From the NCBI RefSeq assembly GCF_001458595.1, contig NZ_LN890328.1, forward strand, positions 599,736 through 663,735: DNA of 64,000 bases. Reading direction: 5' to 3'. Of the stretch, positions 37,107 to 46,356 are shown piece after piece (position 1 is the first letter of the stretch; every line of letters begins with the position of its first letter). Origin of the DNA: Clostridium neonatale (GTDB lineage Bacteria; Bacillota; Clostridia; Clostridiales; Clostridiaceae). Below the pieces are notes generated by a model. The model worked only from the letters and a program-made list of their open reading frames with translations. It did no database searches and was not told the origin of the DNA. Position numbers and translations under genes: made by a program.

Positions 37107-38060
37107 TTAAAGATAATACCCAATATTTTGTAGTAACCTTTTATCATATTCGATATTAGTTCCAGTTGTAGTAAGCATATCTCCAGTAATGGTTGCATTA
37201 GCACCAGACAAAAATGCCGATTTTCCAAAATCATTCATAGAGATACGTCCGGCGGCAAGACGAATTTCAGCAGAAGGATTTATATATCTGAATAAAGCTA
37301 TTGTCCTTAATATCTCTTCATGACTTAAAGAAGTTTGATTTTCCATTTTTGTCCCTTTGATAGGAATTAGAACGTTTATTGGAATAGAATTAACTTCTAG
37401 ATTAGATAAAGTAAAGGCCATATCTATTCGGTCTTCCATGGTTTCACCCATTCCGATAATTCCACCAGAACAGATTTCAAGTCCAGCTTTTTTTGCAGAT
37501 TTTATTGTATTTATTTTATCTTCATAAGTATGAGTACTACAAATATCTTTAAAATATCTTTCTGATGTTTCAAGATTGCAGTGATATCTTGTCACACCAG
37601 CTTCTTTTAGTCTCATGAAATGATCATAATCAAGTAATCCATGAGATGCACAAAGATTAATATTACAATATTTTTTAATAGCGTCATATGCTTTAATGGC
37701 TTTTTCAAAGTCATCATCTGAAAGTGCTTTACCAACAGTAACAATAGAATATCTATGTACACCTCTTTCAAAATGATATTTAGCATCTTCTAATATTTTT
37801 TTAAGCGGTACAAAATCAGTTTTCTCTATACATGAACTATTATGTGCAGATTGAGCACAGAATTTACAGTCTTCGCTACAATGACCTGTTTTACCACTTA
37901 TAATTGAACAAAGTGATGCTTTATTATCACAAAAGTGTTCTCTTAAAGTATTAGCGCCATCACATAATGTTTCTGTATCCAAATCATAAAGAGTGGACAT
38001 GACAATAGATTTCGTTATTTTATATCCATTAATAATATCATTTACTATTTTATCAGCCAT
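37107..38060 (-). CDS. bioB: Biotin synthase
   Basis: A radical SAM enzyme, it inserts sulfur into dethiobiotin. The 317-residue product has 'GKTGHCSEDCKFCAQSAHNS' with the CxxxCxxC cluster, then 'NLETSERYF', 'ICSGGIIGMGETMEDRIDMA' and 'AAGRISMNDFG' with the [2Fe-2S] ligands. It is the second gene of bioY-bioB (10-bp gap) on the minus strand. No bioA, bioD or bioF is seen, so the cell probably imports dethiobiotin or a precursor via BioY. The operon has a BirA-like operator. Confidence 0.97.
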   Translation of the reverse strand: MADKIVNDIINGYKITKSIVMSTLYDLDTETLCDGANTLREHFCDNKASLCSIISGKTGHCSEDCKFCAQSAHNSSCIEKTDFVPLKKILEDAKYHFERGVHRYSIVTVGKALSDDDFEKAIKAYDAIKKYCNINLCASHGLLDYDHFMRLKEAGVTRYHCNLETSERYFKDICSTHTYEDKINTIKSAKKAGLEICSGGIIGMGETMEDRIDMAFTLSNLEVNSIPINVLIPIKGTKMENQTSLSHEEILRTIALFRYINPSAEIRLAAGRISMNDFGKSAFLSGANATITGDMLTTTGTNIEYDKRLLQNIGYYL

Positions 38061-38070
38061 ATTAATACCT

Positions 38071-38622
38071 CTAACTATAAATTAATTTTAATGATTTGAG
38101 TTTGTTTCTTATTTTAAATCCAATTAAAGTACCACACATTATTTTTAATGAATCACCAATTAAGTAAGGTATGACCCCCATAAATAGTGCCTGCATAAAA
38201 GTTAGACTTAGTTGTTTCGCAAGCCAGATTGTACCAAAAGCATAACATATAAGTGTTCCTAGTATCATACCGATGGCATACATATAGATTTTATCTTCGA
38301 ATTTTTCAACAAATAAACCAGTGATTATGGCACAAAAAATATATCCAATTAAATATCCTCCAGTAGGGCCACCAATCTTAGAAAGTCCAGAGGTAAATCC
38401 TGAAAATACAGGAAGGCCAACTAGCCCAATTAGAAGATATATAATAACACTTAATGTACCTTTCTTTGTTCCTAATATACTGCAGCTTATATAAATCATA
38501 AGATTACTTAATACAATTGGAACTGGACTAAATGGCAATGGAATAGAAAATGGTCCAATTATACAAAGTAATGCGCTCATTAAGCCTATTGTTGTCATGT
38601 TTCTAGTATTAATTTTATTCAT
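38071..38622 (-). CDS. bioY: Biotin transporter BioY
   Basis: The S-component of a biotin ECF transporter, with 183 residues and about six membrane segments. It has the family motifs 'IGPFSIPLPFSPVPIVLSNL', 'YLLIGLVGLPVFSGFTSGLS' and 'GPTGGYLIGYIFCAII'. The ATG follows an AAGGGGGA site. It is first in the bioY-bioB operon, 45 bases downstream of the -10 region. Confidence 0.95.
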   Translation of the reverse strand: MNKINTRNMTTIGLMSALLCIIGPFSIPLPFSPVPIVLSNLMIYISCSILGTKKGTLSVIIYLLIGLVGLPVFSGFTSGLSKIGGPTGGYLIGYIFCAIITGLFVEKFEDKIYMYAIGMILGTLICYAFGTIWLAKQLSLTFMQALFMGVIPYLIGDSLKIMCGTLIGFKIRNKLKSLKLIYS

Positions 38623-38666
38623 TTTTATTTTCCCCCTTTTGTTAATTAATAACTTTTACTAGATTA

Positions 38667-38695
38667 AGTATAAACCGGAAGAAATAGATTGTCAA
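38667..38695 (-). promoter_or_regulatory. Sigma-A promoter of bioY-bioB
   Basis: On the minus strand TTGACA (38695-38690), a 17-base spacer and TATACT (38672-38667) form a near-consensus promoter. The -35 box lies inside one arm of the operator. Confidence 0.85.
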
Positions 38696-38722
38696 CTTTT
38701 GAAATGGGGATTGGGTTGACAA
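38689..38722. promoter_or_regulatory. BirA-like biotin operator
   Basis: TTGTCAAC (38689-38696), 18 bases, GTTGACAA (38715-38722) is a perfect inverted repeat in the layout of Firmicute BirA sites (TTGTNAAC, spacer, GTTNACAA). It overlaps the bioY -35 box, so bound BirA-biotinyl-AMP would block transcription. Confidence 0.8.
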
Positions 38723-38730
38723 TATAAAAT

Positions 38731-38769
38731 GTATAGTGCACTTTATTAAAAATATAAAGTTAACTATAC
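38731..38769 (+). promoter_or_regulatory. Inverted-repeat operator of the XRE gene
   Basis: GTATAGTGCACTTTAT (38731-38746) and ATAAAGTTAACTATAC (38754-38769) are complementary at 14 of 16 positions around 7 bases. The right arm contains a TATACT -10 (38765-38770), so a bound regulator would repress the downstream XRE gene. Confidence 0.6.
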
Positions 38770-38787
38770 TTTTAAAGGCAATATTTA

Positions 38788-38981
38788 TTGAATAATATAG
38801 AATAAATGAATTAAGAAAGCTAAGAAAAATAACTCAAGAAGAATTGGCAGAAAGTGTGAAAATTACGCGTCAGACAATAATTTCGATTGAAAATGGAAAT
38901 TATAATGCATCACTTATACTATTACATAAAATTACAAAATTTTTTGAATTATCAATAGAAGAGGTATTCATTTTTGAGTAG
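38788..38981 (+). pseudogene. XRE-family helix-turn-helix regulator, frameshifted at the start
   Basis: From 38808 one frame reads 'ELRKLRKITQEELAESVKIT', 'RQTIISIENGNYNASLILLH' and 'KITKFFELSIEEVFIFE' to a TAG at 38979, a clear small XRE regulator of the YgzD type. No start codon exists in this frame: a TAA lies four codons upstream of the GAA at 38808. AAAGG (38774-38778) and a TTG at 38788 give 'MNNIE' and stop. Removing two bases (AT) near 38796 would give 'MNNRINELRKLRK', the usual N-terminus. It therefore looks freshly inactivated by an AT-repeat insertion, or the read has an error there. Confidence 0.75.
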
Positions 38982-39065
38982 GAGTAAAAAATGTTTTCAT
39001 CAGTATTTAATAATTAAAAAACATCATATAAAAATAATGTAAGTAAGTTTCAAGATTATAAATTT

Positions 39066-39107
39066 AGGACTGAATTTAAATACAGTAATTTTAATTCAGT
39101 CCTTTTA
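39066..39107. terminator. Bidirectional terminator between XRE remnant and dapB
   Basis: AAGGACTGAATT-type stem (AGGACTGAATT with AATTCAGTCCT) and T tail. Confidence 0.85.
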
Positions 39108-39154
39108 GAAATTAAAATATCAAATTTAAATTTGATTAAGATTTAATTAGATAA

Positions 39155-39910
39155 TTAATCAAGTCCAATAACATCATTCATGTCATAAAGTCCTGGCTGT
39201 GTTATAGAACCCATGTATTCACATGCTTTTAAGGCACCAATTGCAAATACTTCTCTTGATATTGCCTTATGAGTAAGCTCAATAACTTCACCAGTGCCAG
39301 CAAAAATAACATCATGATCACCAACAATAGATCCGCCTCTTATTGCATGAATACCAATTTCGTTTTGTTCTCTTTTGCAGTTACCAACTCTTCCATATAC
39401 ATATTTAGTTTCATCTTTTAAAGAATTTTTTATTGTATCTGCAAGAAGAACAGCAGTACCACTTGGAGCATCAACTTTTTGATTATGGTGTTTTTCTATG
39501 ATTTCTATATCATAATTGCCATAAAGCATAGGAGCAACTTTCTTTAAAAGAGAGTTTATTAAGTTTATTCCAAGAGACATGTTTGCTGATTTAAATAGTG
39601 GAAGAGATTTACTTTTTTCATTTATTAAATCTAATTGTTGCTCTGAAAAACCAGTTGAGCAGATAACAAATGGTTTTTTTGTTTTTTCTGTTAAGTTTAA
39701 TAAACCTTCAAGTGCATCAGCTCTTGAAAAATCTAATAATACATCGTATTCCACATTCATTTCGTCTGCACTTTTAAATACAGGATAACCTATTTCTGTT
39801 GGAAATTTATCTATTCCTGCAACAATTTCAAGATTGTTAAATTGTTTACTGCATTCAGTAATAATTTTTCCCATTTTACCACAGCAGCCGCTTAATACTA
39901 TTTTTATCAT
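39155..39910 (-). CDS. dapB: 4-Hydroxy-tetrahydrodipicolinate reductase
   Basis: It reduces 4-hydroxy-tetrahydrodipicolinate with NAD(P)H in lysine/DAP synthesis. The 251-residue product has '[20 protein letters not shown]' (nucleotide site), '[12 protein letters not shown]', 'STGFSEQQ', the catalytic '[20 protein letters not shown]' and '[19 protein letters not shown]'. The start is ATG at 39910 after AAGGTGATG. It is the third gene of asd-dapA-dapB; the gap to dapA is 10 bp. Confidence 0.96.
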   Translation of the reverse strand: MIKIVLSGCCGKMGKIITECSKQFNNLEIVAGIDKFPTEIGYPVFKSADEMNVEYDVLLDFSRADALEGLLNLTEKTKKPFVICSTGFSEQQLDLINEKSKSLPLFKSANMSLGINLINSLLKKVAPMLYGNYDIEIIEKHHNQKVDAPSGTAVLLADTIKNSLKDETKYVYGRVGNCKREQNEIGIHAIRGGSIVGDHDVIFAGTGEVIELTHKAISREVFAIGALKACEYMGSITQPGLYDMNDVIGLD

Positions 39911-39920
39911 ATTCATCACC

Positions 39921-40799
39921 TTACATTAATTTATTTTCTTCTAAAACAGCTTTTAATTTTTCTTCATTTTCTTTGTTCATTTCACAAAGTGGAAGCCTTA
40001 ATGGACCAACTTCAAGATTCATTAAATTCATTGCTGTTTTAATTGGTATTGGATTTGTTTCTATAAATAGAGTATTTGTTAAAGCTAACGTATCTAGTTG
40101 GATATCTAAAGCTTCTTTAAATTTGTTGTCTAGGCAGTTTTTTGCCATGTTATGAACAGTTTTTGGAATTATATTAGCTAAAACTGAAATAACTCCAATT
40201 CCTCCAAGTGACATTATAGAAACGATTTGATCATCATTTCCTGAATATATATCTATTTTATCTCTACATAAAGCCTTTATTTGAACAACTTGACTTATAT
40301 TACCACTAGCTTCTTTTATAGCTACGATATTATTAAGTTTACAAAGCTCAAGGAGAGTAGTTGGCATAATATTTACACCTGTACGTGAAGGTACATTATA
40401 AAGAATTATAGGAGTTTTTACTTCATCGTTTATAGCCTTAAAATGCTTTATAAGACCTGTTTGAGTAGTTTTATTATAATAAGGTGTAATAACAAGTAAT
40501 CCATCAACACCTACACTTTCAGCATATTTACTCATAGAAATTGCAGAAGATGTACAGTTTGAACCAGTACCTGCAATTACAGGGATCCTTTTATTTATTA
40601 CATCAACCGTAAATTTAATAGTTTTCTTTTTTTCTTCTTCTGTCATTGTGGTTGCTTCACCAGTTGTACCACATATGATTATGGCATCAGTTCCTTGGGA
40701 AATGTGCCATTCAAGTAAAGTTCGTAGTTTTTCATAATTTACACCTGTTTCAGTAAAAGGTGTAACTATAGCAACACCAGAACCTTTGAATAATGACAT
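39921..40799 (-). CDS. dapA: 4-Hydroxy-tetrahydrodipicolinate synthase
   Basis: It condenses aspartate semialdehyde with pyruvate. The 292-residue TIM-barrel lyase has '[20 protein letters not shown]', '[20 protein letters not shown]', '[12 protein letters not shown]', '[12 protein letters not shown]' and the Schiff-base Lys in '[12 protein letters not shown]' near 163. The start is ATG at 40799, preceded by ATGGAGG; the longer reading includes the ribosome site. Middle gene of the asd-dapA-dapB operon. Confidence 0.97.
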   Translation of the reverse strand: MSLFKGSGVAIVTPFTETGVNYEKLRTLLEWHISQGTDAIIICGTTGEATTMTEEEKKKTIKFTVDVINKRIPVIAGTGSNCTSSAISMSKYAESVGVDGLLVITPYYNKTTQTGLIKHFKAINDEVKTPIILYNVPSRTGVNIMPTTLLELCKLNNIVAIKEASGNISQVVQIKALCRDKIDIYSGNDDQIVSIMSLGGIGVISVLANIIPKTVHNMAKNCLDNKFKEALDIQLDTLALTNTLFIETNPIPIKTAMNLMNLEVGPLRLPLCEMNKENEEKLKAVLEENKLM

Positions 40800-40873
40800 T
40801 TTAATTCCTCCATTATACATTGATTAGTTAGATTAAGGAAGTGATATTAGGCATCACTTCCTTATAATAAAAA

Positions 40874-41872
40874 TTATTTATCTTGTGCAATCATTTTTTC
40901 CGCGATTTGTATAGCATTAAGAGCTGCACCTTTTCTTATGTTATCACCAACAACCCATAGGTTTACTCCATTATCAACACTAAAATCTCTTCTTATTCTT
41001 CCAACATATATATCATCTTTACCAGAAACTTCAAGTGCAGTTGGATATTTTAATTCCTTAGTATCATCATATACAGTTACACCTTCAGTGTTTCTTAATA
41101 ATTCAAATATATCTTCAATTTCAAATTCACTATTTAATTCAACATTTATGCTTTCGCTATGTGAGTTTAAAACTGGAACTCTAGCGGTAGTAGCTGTTAC
41201 CCTTAAATCAGGTTCATGAAGAATTTTTCTTGTTTCTTTAATCATTTTTTCTTCTTCCTTAGTATAGCCATCTTCAAGGAAAACATCTATATGAGGTAAT
41301 ACATTACCAGCTATAGGATATGGAAATTTTTTTGGCTGAGCACCCTTAATTCCATCTTCTAAATCTTTAATACCTTGCATTCCTGCACCAGATACTGCTT
41401 GATAAGTAGAATATACAATTCTCTTAATACCATATTTGTCATTTAATGCTTTCATTATTGGCATAGCTTGAATTGTTGAGCAGTTTGGATTAGCAATAAT
41501 ACCTTTTTTAGTATGAAGTTTAATATCTTCTGGATTAACTTCTGGCACTACAAGTGGTACATCTGGATCCATTCTCCAAGCACTACTATTATCAATTACT
41601 ACAGCGCCATATTGTGCAAAAATAGGTGCAAATTCTTTACTTGCATCGCCACCTGCAGAGAAAAGTGCATAGTCTATTTTTTTATCTTTTATATTTGCTT
41701 CACAAGTTTCTTCAATAAGATAATCCTTTCCTTTAAATGATAAAGTTTTTCCTGCTGATCTTTTTGAAGCAAAAAGATATAAATTTTTTACTGGAAAGTC
41801 TCTTTGTTGTAATATTTCTAAAAATTTTCTGCCTACATTTCCAGTAGCCCCAACTATTGCGACATTATACAC
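40874..41872 (-). CDS. asd: Aspartate-semialdehyde dehydrogenase
   Basis: It reduces aspartyl phosphate to the semialdehyde, feeding DapA and threonine/methionine synthesis. The 333-residue product has 'VAIVGATGNVGRKFLEILQQ' and the catalytic Cys in 'IANPNCSTIQAMP' near residue 126, then 'STYQAVSGAGMQG' and 'VNVELNSEFE'. The start is GTG at 41872, set by AGGAGGG. It leads the operon asd-dapA-dapB. The leader contains a long AT-rich hairpin (41901-41957) but no lysine riboswitch was recognised. Confidence 0.97.
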   Translation of the reverse strand: MYNVAIVGATGNVGRKFLEILQQRDFPVKNLYLFASKRSAGKTLSFKGKDYLIEETCEANIKDKKIDYALFSAGGDASKEFAPIFAQYGAVVIDNSSAWRMDPDVPLVVPEVNPEDIKLHTKKGIIANPNCSTIQAMPIMKALNDKYGIKRIVYSTYQAVSGAGMQGIKDLEDGIKGAQPKKFPYPIAGNVLPHIDVFLEDGYTKEEEKMIKETRKILHEPDLRVTATTARVPVLNSHSESINVELNSEFEIEDIFELLRNTEGVTVYDDTKELKYPTALEVSGKDDIYVGRIRRDFSVDNGVNLWVVGDNIRKGAALNAIQIAEKMIAQDK

Positions 41873-41900
41873 AATAATCCCTCCTATTAAATAATAATTC

Positions 41901-41957
41901 ATATGTATGTATATAGAAATAATAATGCTGAAATTTATTATTTCTATATATACATAT
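41901..41957. repeat. Long hairpin in the asd leader
   Basis: ATATGTATGTATATAGAAAT at 41901-41920 and the following AATAA pair with a complementary arm ending ATACATAT at 41957, with one unpaired pair of bases. It lies 29-85 bases before the asd start in the 5' leader. It lacks a T run, so it is not a terminator; it may stabilise or gate the transcript. Confidence 0.55.
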
Positions 41958-42208
41958 AAATACTATAGTTAAATATTGCGCAAATATCAAGTCAATAGAG
42001 GAAATAAGTTGAAAAAAATTATAATATATAAATTTGGCTTTTCTATAAATAAAAATTGTGAATAATTTGCAGATTAAAACAAATACTAAATTGTAAAAGA
42101 GTGGGTCGATAAAACTTAAAATATCTATTAGTTATATGGAATAGTAAAGATATTACAAGGTAATAATAAAAATATATATTATAAATTTTTAGTGCGGAGG
42201 AATTAAAA

Positions 42209-42472
42209 TTGAGCAGTACACCATTAAAAAAAATAATAAAGTCAAAATTAAAAGGAAATAAAGAGCTTACTGAAATAGAAAAAATGAGAGAAAAAATAAA
42301 ATATGAAATAGCAGAAGAATTAGGACTTGGAGAAAAAGTTGAAAAAGAAGGCTGGGGTGGACTTTCAGCAGAAGAGACAGGACGTATTGGAGGGCTTATG
42401 ACTAAAAGAAAAAAAGAACTTAAAATTCCATCTAATGATGAAATTCTAGGTAGAAAAAAGAATAAGATATAA
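42209..42472 (+). CDS. Alpha/beta-type small acid-soluble spore protein
   Basis: SASP coat spore DNA and protect it from UV and heat. The 87-residue product has the two family boxes 'IKYEIAEELGLG' (around the GPR protease site) and 'WGGLSAEETGRIGGLMTKRK'. It also has an unusual basic N-terminal extension 'PLKKIIKSKLKGNKELTEIE' typical of one clostridial subgroup. The TTG start has a GGAGGAA site. Expression should be forespore-specific (sigma-G); I could not place that promoter with confidence. The opposite-strand frame 42043-42516 is a shadow. Confidence 0.92.
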   Translation: MSSTPLKKIIKSKLKGNKELTEIEKMREKIKYEIAEELGLGEKVEKEGWGGLSAEETGRIGGLMTKRKKELKIPSNDEILGRKKNKI

Positions 42473-42502
42473 TCTACTAAATGAATCGAGTACCTTAAAT
42501 AA

Positions 42503-42530
42503 TTGACTATGTACAAATTTAAGATATAAT
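42503..42530 (+). promoter_or_regulatory. Sigma-A promoter of methyltransferase-hslO pair
   Basis: TTGACT, a 16-base spacer and a perfect TATAAT (42525-42530) precede the gene at 42580. Confidence 0.6.
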
Positions 42531-42579
42531 ATACTAGATGAAATAGTGTATTAATAGAATTTAAGGGCGTGATTTATAG

Positions 42580-43317
42580 ATGGCTTATAAAGAATTTGCC
42601 AATATATATGATGAATTAATATATGAAGATATTGATTATGATGAAATTTCTGAAAAGATAATAAGTTTAAGTAATGAGAATAATATAGAATTTGAAGATT
42701 ATCTAGATTTAGCATGTGGGACAGGTAATGTAGGCGTAAGAGTAGGAAAGTATTTCAAAAACATGTATGCTGTGGATCTATCTAATGATATGCTAAATAT
42801 AGCATTTGAAAAATTTAAACAAAATAAAATAAAAGCTAAAGTCATATGCCAAGATATGAGTGAGCTTAGTTTAAATCATAAATTTAATCTTATAACATCT
42901 GTTTTGGATTCAACAAATTATATAACAGAAGAAGAAGATTTATTTAATTATTTTAAGCGTGTATATGATCATCTAAAGGATGATGGATTATTTATATTCG
43001 ATATTAATTCGTATTATAAACTATCAGAAATTATGGGGAATAATATTTATACATATAGCAGTGAAGATGTTTTTTATACATGGGAAAACACTTTTGAAGA
43101 TAATATATTAAACATGTTCTTAACTTTTTTTGTTAAAAACGAAAATAATCTTTATGAAAGATTTGAAGAAGAACATTTTGAAAAAGCATATCAGGAAAAA
43201 GATATTGAAGATATATTAAATGAAATAGGATTTAATATATTAGGAAAGTTTTGTGGTTATTCAGATTTAAAGCCAGATAACAATAGTGAAAGAATACTTT
43301 ATGTTTTAAGAAAATAA
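42580..43317 (+). CDS. Class I SAM-dependent methyltransferase
   Basis: The 245-residue Rossmann methyltransferase has motif I 'YLDLACGTGNVGVRVGKYF' (residues about 45-63), 'MYAVDLSNDMLNIA', 'VICQDMSELSLNHKFNLITS' and 'DHLKDDGLFIFDINSYYK'. The C-terminal part has 'LYERFEEEHFEKAYQEKDI', like the YodH/UbiE-type small-molecule methyltransferases of Firmicutes. Substrate unknown. It is 26 bp upstream of hslO in the same direction and probably co-transcribed. Confidence 0.85.
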   Translation: MAYKEFANIYDELIYEDIDYDEISEKIISLSNENNIEFEDYLDLACGTGNVGVRVGKYFKNMYAVDLSNDMLNIAFEKFKQNKIKAKVICQDMSELSLNHKFNLITSVLDSTNYITEEEDLFNYFKRVYDHLKDDGLFIFDINSYYKLSEIMGNNIYTYSSEDVFYTWENTFEDNILNMFLTFFVKNENNLYERFEEEHFEKAYQEKDIEDILNEIGFNILGKFCGYSDLKPDNNSERILYVLRK

Positions 43318-43343
43318 ATTGTATTTAGGAGATGGAAAACATT

Positions 43344-44219
43344 ATGGAAGATAAGATTATAAAAGCTACAGCAAAAGATGGTATGGTAAGAATAATTGGA
43401 GGAATAACAACCAATTTAGTTAATGAAGGTACAAAAATACATGAATGTACTCCAGTTGCAAGTGCAGCTTTTGGAAGAATGATGACAGCAGCTGCATTAA
43501 TGGGAAGTACGTTAAAAGGTGAGAAAGAAATAATTACAGTAAAGATTAATGGCGGTGGAGAAATTAATGGAATTACTGTTACAGCTCATAATGATTGTAC
43601 TATAAAAGGTTTTATTGGTAATCCATATGTAGACAGACCGCTAAATGAAAAAGGAAAGCTCGATGTTGGAGGAGCAATAGGAACTAATGGATTATTATAT
43701 GTTATAAAAGACTTAGGATTAAAGGATCCATATGTTGGTCAAGTTCCAATACAAACAGGTGAAATAGGTGATGATTTTGCATTTTATTTCACAGTTTCAG
43801 AACAAACTCCATCAGCTGTATCACTTGGAGTATTAGTTGATAAAGATTTATCAATAAAATGTGCAGGTGGTTTTATTGTTCAAATGATGCCTGGTGCAGA
43901 TGAACTTCTTGCAGATGTTATAACATACAGACTTCAAGAAATTCCACCGATAACAACTATGATAAATGAAGGAAAAACTATTGAAGAAATATTAGAATAT
44001 ATTTTTGAAGGTATGGATTTAAAAATATTAGAATCTATTAAGCCTGAATATAAATGTGACTGTTCTAGAGAAAGAGTTGAAAAAGCATTAATTTCAATAG
44101 GAAAATCTGAACTTCAAAATCTATATGATGAAGGAAAAGAGGAAGAAATAGTTTGTAATTTCTGTAATAAAAAATATAAGTTTACTAAAGAAGATATAGG
44201 AAGGTTAATGGATAGATAA
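43344..44219 (+). CDS. hslO: Hsp33 redox-regulated chaperone
   Basis: Hsp33 becomes an active holdase under oxidative stress when its Zn-bound cysteines form disulfides. The 291-residue product has the fold core '[20 protein letters not shown]', '[19 protein letters not shown]' and '[18 protein letters not shown]'. It also has the Zn centre '[14 protein letters not shown]' and '[11 protein letters not shown]' near the C-terminus. The start is ATG at 43344, since GGAGATGG covers the ATG at 43332. A strong terminator follows. Confidence 0.96.
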   Translation: MEDKIIKATAKDGMVRIIGGITTNLVNEGTKIHECTPVASAAFGRMMTAAALMGSTLKGEKEIITVKINGGGEINGITVTAHNDCTIKGFIGNPYVDRPLNEKGKLDVGGAIGTNGLLYVIKDLGLKDPYVGQVPIQTGEIGDDFAFYFTVSEQTPSAVSLGVLVDKDLSIKCAGGFIVQMMPGADELLADVITYRLQEIPPITTMINEGKTIEEILEYIFEGMDLKILESIKPEYKCDCSRERVEKALISIGKSELQNLYDEGKEEEIVCNFCNKKYKFTKEDIGRLMDR

Positions 44220-44234
44220 TATAAGATACGTAAG

Positions 44235-44275
44235 AGGCTGCTTATATAAAAGTTTTTATATAAGCAGCCTTTTTA
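44235..44275 (+). terminator. Terminator after hslO
   Basis: AGGCTGCTTATATAAAA pairs with TTTTATATAAGCAGCCT and is followed by TTTT. The next 265 bases hold only AT-rich promoter-like DNA. Confidence 0.92.
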
Positions 44276-44540
44276 TATAAGTATAAAAATTTAGAAAATA
44301 AGAAAGTAAGTATTATAACAAAACTATTATAAATTATATTAATCACCATTAAATAAATCCTATTGTAGAGATTTTTCATTAACAATGAATGATATATAAA
44401 ATAAATTTATATAATAAAGCTATTATTTATAATTCTATATATTGACATAATTTAATACCTATATTATATTAATAATATACTAAGTAGTTTTTAAAACTAT
44501 ATTCTAAATTTTTGACAACCATAAGGATGGAGGATTTTAT

Positions 44541-45599
44541 ATGAATTTAAATTCATTAACAATAGGGGACTTAGTTGCTAAAGTTCCAATAATACAAGGT
44601 GGTATGGGAGTAGGTGTAAGTTTATCATCACTTGCTGGAGCAGTAGCAAAGGAAGGCGCAATAGGTGTAATATCAGCAGCGCAACCAGGATATTTAGAAG
44701 AGGACTTTGGAAAAGATTCATTAAGTGCTAATGTAAGAGCGCTCGGAAAACATATAAAAAAAGCAAAAGAAATTTCAGATGGTGGTATTATAGGCATAAA
44801 CATCATGTGGGCAACAAGAAATTATGAAGAGTATGTAAAATGTTGTATAGATAATGGTGCAGATTTAATTATATCTGGAGCAGGACTTCCTTTAGATTTA
44901 CCTAAATTTGTAGAAGGATCAAATATAAAGATTGCTCCAATAGTATCACCACCAAAGTCAGCACGGGTTATATTAAAAATGTGGGATAGACGATATAAAA
45001 CAACAGCAGATATGGTTGTTATTGAGGGACCAAAAGCTGGAGGCCATTTAGGTTTTTCTAATGAAAGTTTAGAGGAATATGAAGGTAAAGAGTATTATGA
45101 TAAAGAAGTAATTGAAATTTTAGAAATAGTCAAAGAATATGAGATAAAATATAATAAAAGAATTCCTGTAGTATTTGCAGGAGGAGTGTATGATAGAAAA
45201 GATATAGACCACTATATTGGTTTAGGATGTGCAGGAGTACAAATGGCAACAAGATTTGTTGCAACTGAAGAATGCGATGCAGATATAAACTTTAAAATGG
45301 CATATATAAATTCAAAAAAAGAAGATATAATGATAGTAAAGAGTCCAGTTGGAATGCCAGGACGTGCTATAAGAAATAAATTCATGGAAGAAAGAAAATT
45401 AACCAATGAAAAAATAAGTAAATGCTATAAGTGCTTAAGAAAGTGTGATATGGCTACTATACCATATTGCATAACAGGAGCATTAGTACGTGCAGTAAAA
45501 GGTGATGTAGATAATTCATTAGTTTTTTGTGGTGAAAATGCTTATAGATTAGATAAGATTACTACTGTGAAAGAATTAATTAAAGAGTTAACTGAATAG
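44541..45599 (+). CDS. Nitronate monooxygenase (2-nitropropane dioxygenase family)
   Basis: This FMN-dependent TIM barrel oxidises alkyl nitronates. The 352-residue product has 'IIQGGMGVGVSLSSLAGAVA', 'GIGINIMWA'-like 'GGIIGINIMWATRNY', 'IISGAGLPLDLP', 'EGPKAGGHLGFS' and 'PVVFAGGVYDRKDIDHYIGL', then 'GVQMATRFVATEECDA'. A C-terminal Cys set ('KCYKCLRKCDMATIPYC') is common in clostridial members and may bind a cluster. It is also related to FabK. The ATG has TGGAGG. The repeat element starts 6 bases after its stop codon. Confidence 0.9.
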   Translation: MNLNSLTIGDLVAKVPIIQGGMGVGVSLSSLAGAVAKEGAIGVISAAQPGYLEEDFGKDSLSANVRALGKHIKKAKEISDGGIIGINIMWATRNYEEYVKCCIDNGADLIISGAGLPLDLPKFVEGSNIKIAPIVSPPKSARVILKMWDRRYKTTADMVVIEGPKAGGHLGFSNESLEEYEGKEYYDKEVIEILEIVKEYEIKYNKRIPVVFAGGVYDRKDIDHYIGLGCAGVQMATRFVATEECDADINFKMAYINSKKEDIMIVKSPVGMPGRAIRNKFMEERKLTNEKISKCYKCLRKCDMATIPYCITGALVRAVKGDVDNSLVFCGENAYRLDKITTVKELIKELTE

Positions 45600-45645
45600 A
45601 ACATATAAATAAGGGACGTAGAACTAAAGTTTAGTGAATGACACC

Positions 45646-45836
45646 GAAATAAAGCTCTCAAATTTGGCTCGCTTACTACCAAAATGAAGCTAAAAATTTA
45701 AACATCAATGATTGTACCCAAAACCGTTTGCTCCAATGTAAAATTAGACAAACAATTTTGGAACAATCATTGATGTAAAAATTTTAAAGCTCCATTTTGG
45801 AATGCAAGTCTCCGCCCAATATGAGAGCTTTATTTC
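45646..45836. repeat. Large nested hairpin, left half of repeat copy 1
   Basis: GAAATAAAGCTCTCA (45646) pairs with TGAGAGCTTTATTTC (ends 45836). Inside, CCAAAATG-AGCT-AAATTT-ACATCAATGATTGT pairs with its complement on the right with few mismatches. The loop region carries CGTTTG/CAAAC. The fold spans about 190 bases. Confidence 0.85.
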
Positions 45837-46281
45837 TTTGTTTCATCTAAAATCAAAGTTTCAGTATTATTGGTGTTACACATAAATACATTTTTAAATT
45901 AAGGAATAGTTATTTATAGATGTTAAAGATTTAAAAAGTTAATATTTTACCATTTTTTAAAAGATATAGATTTATAAATATCAGAATATAAATTCTTACG
46001 AATTTGCTTATTCTATGCTGATTAAGGTGATTTTTATAGGTAACTTTATAAGTTACCTCCATTGAATTAGAAGATATATCTTAAGGCATAGAATATAAAA
46101 AACATTAATCATAATTAAAATAAATTGGGTATATATGATTTTAGAGAAAAACAAAGAAATTCAATATATGAATACCCGACTCATATTCATTCGCTGGGTA
46201 AGCGATTCACACCAAATCACAGATTTGGGTTCTCTGCTTAGGCTTAGTATTGTATTGGAAATTTCAGCTTTTAAATTCTTT

Positions 46282-46356
46282 GGCAGAGGCTGTTCCAAAA
46301 TTGTTTGTCCAAAACTTGTTTTTTTGGATCAAACATTTTTTGGTGCAGCCTCTGCC
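46282..46356. repeat. Second hairpin, right half of repeat copy 1
   Basis: GGCAGAGGCTG pairs with CAGCCTCTGCC, with further inner pairs CCAAAA/TTTTGG and GTTTG/CAAAC. Confidence 0.85.

Noticed and set aside
38700..38810. ATG at 38805 as start of the XRE gene
   Set aside because: It is out of frame with the helix-turn-helix and meets a stop after two codons.
40938..41219. Plus-strand 93-residue frame in asd, and similar frames within dapA, dapB, thiF and valS
   Set aside because: They are antisense to strongly conserved enzymes with no start signals.
42043..42516. 157-residue minus-strand frame over the SASP gene
   Set aside because: It lies antisense to a clear spore protein, has low-complexity hydrophobic content and no ribosome site; it is a shadow.
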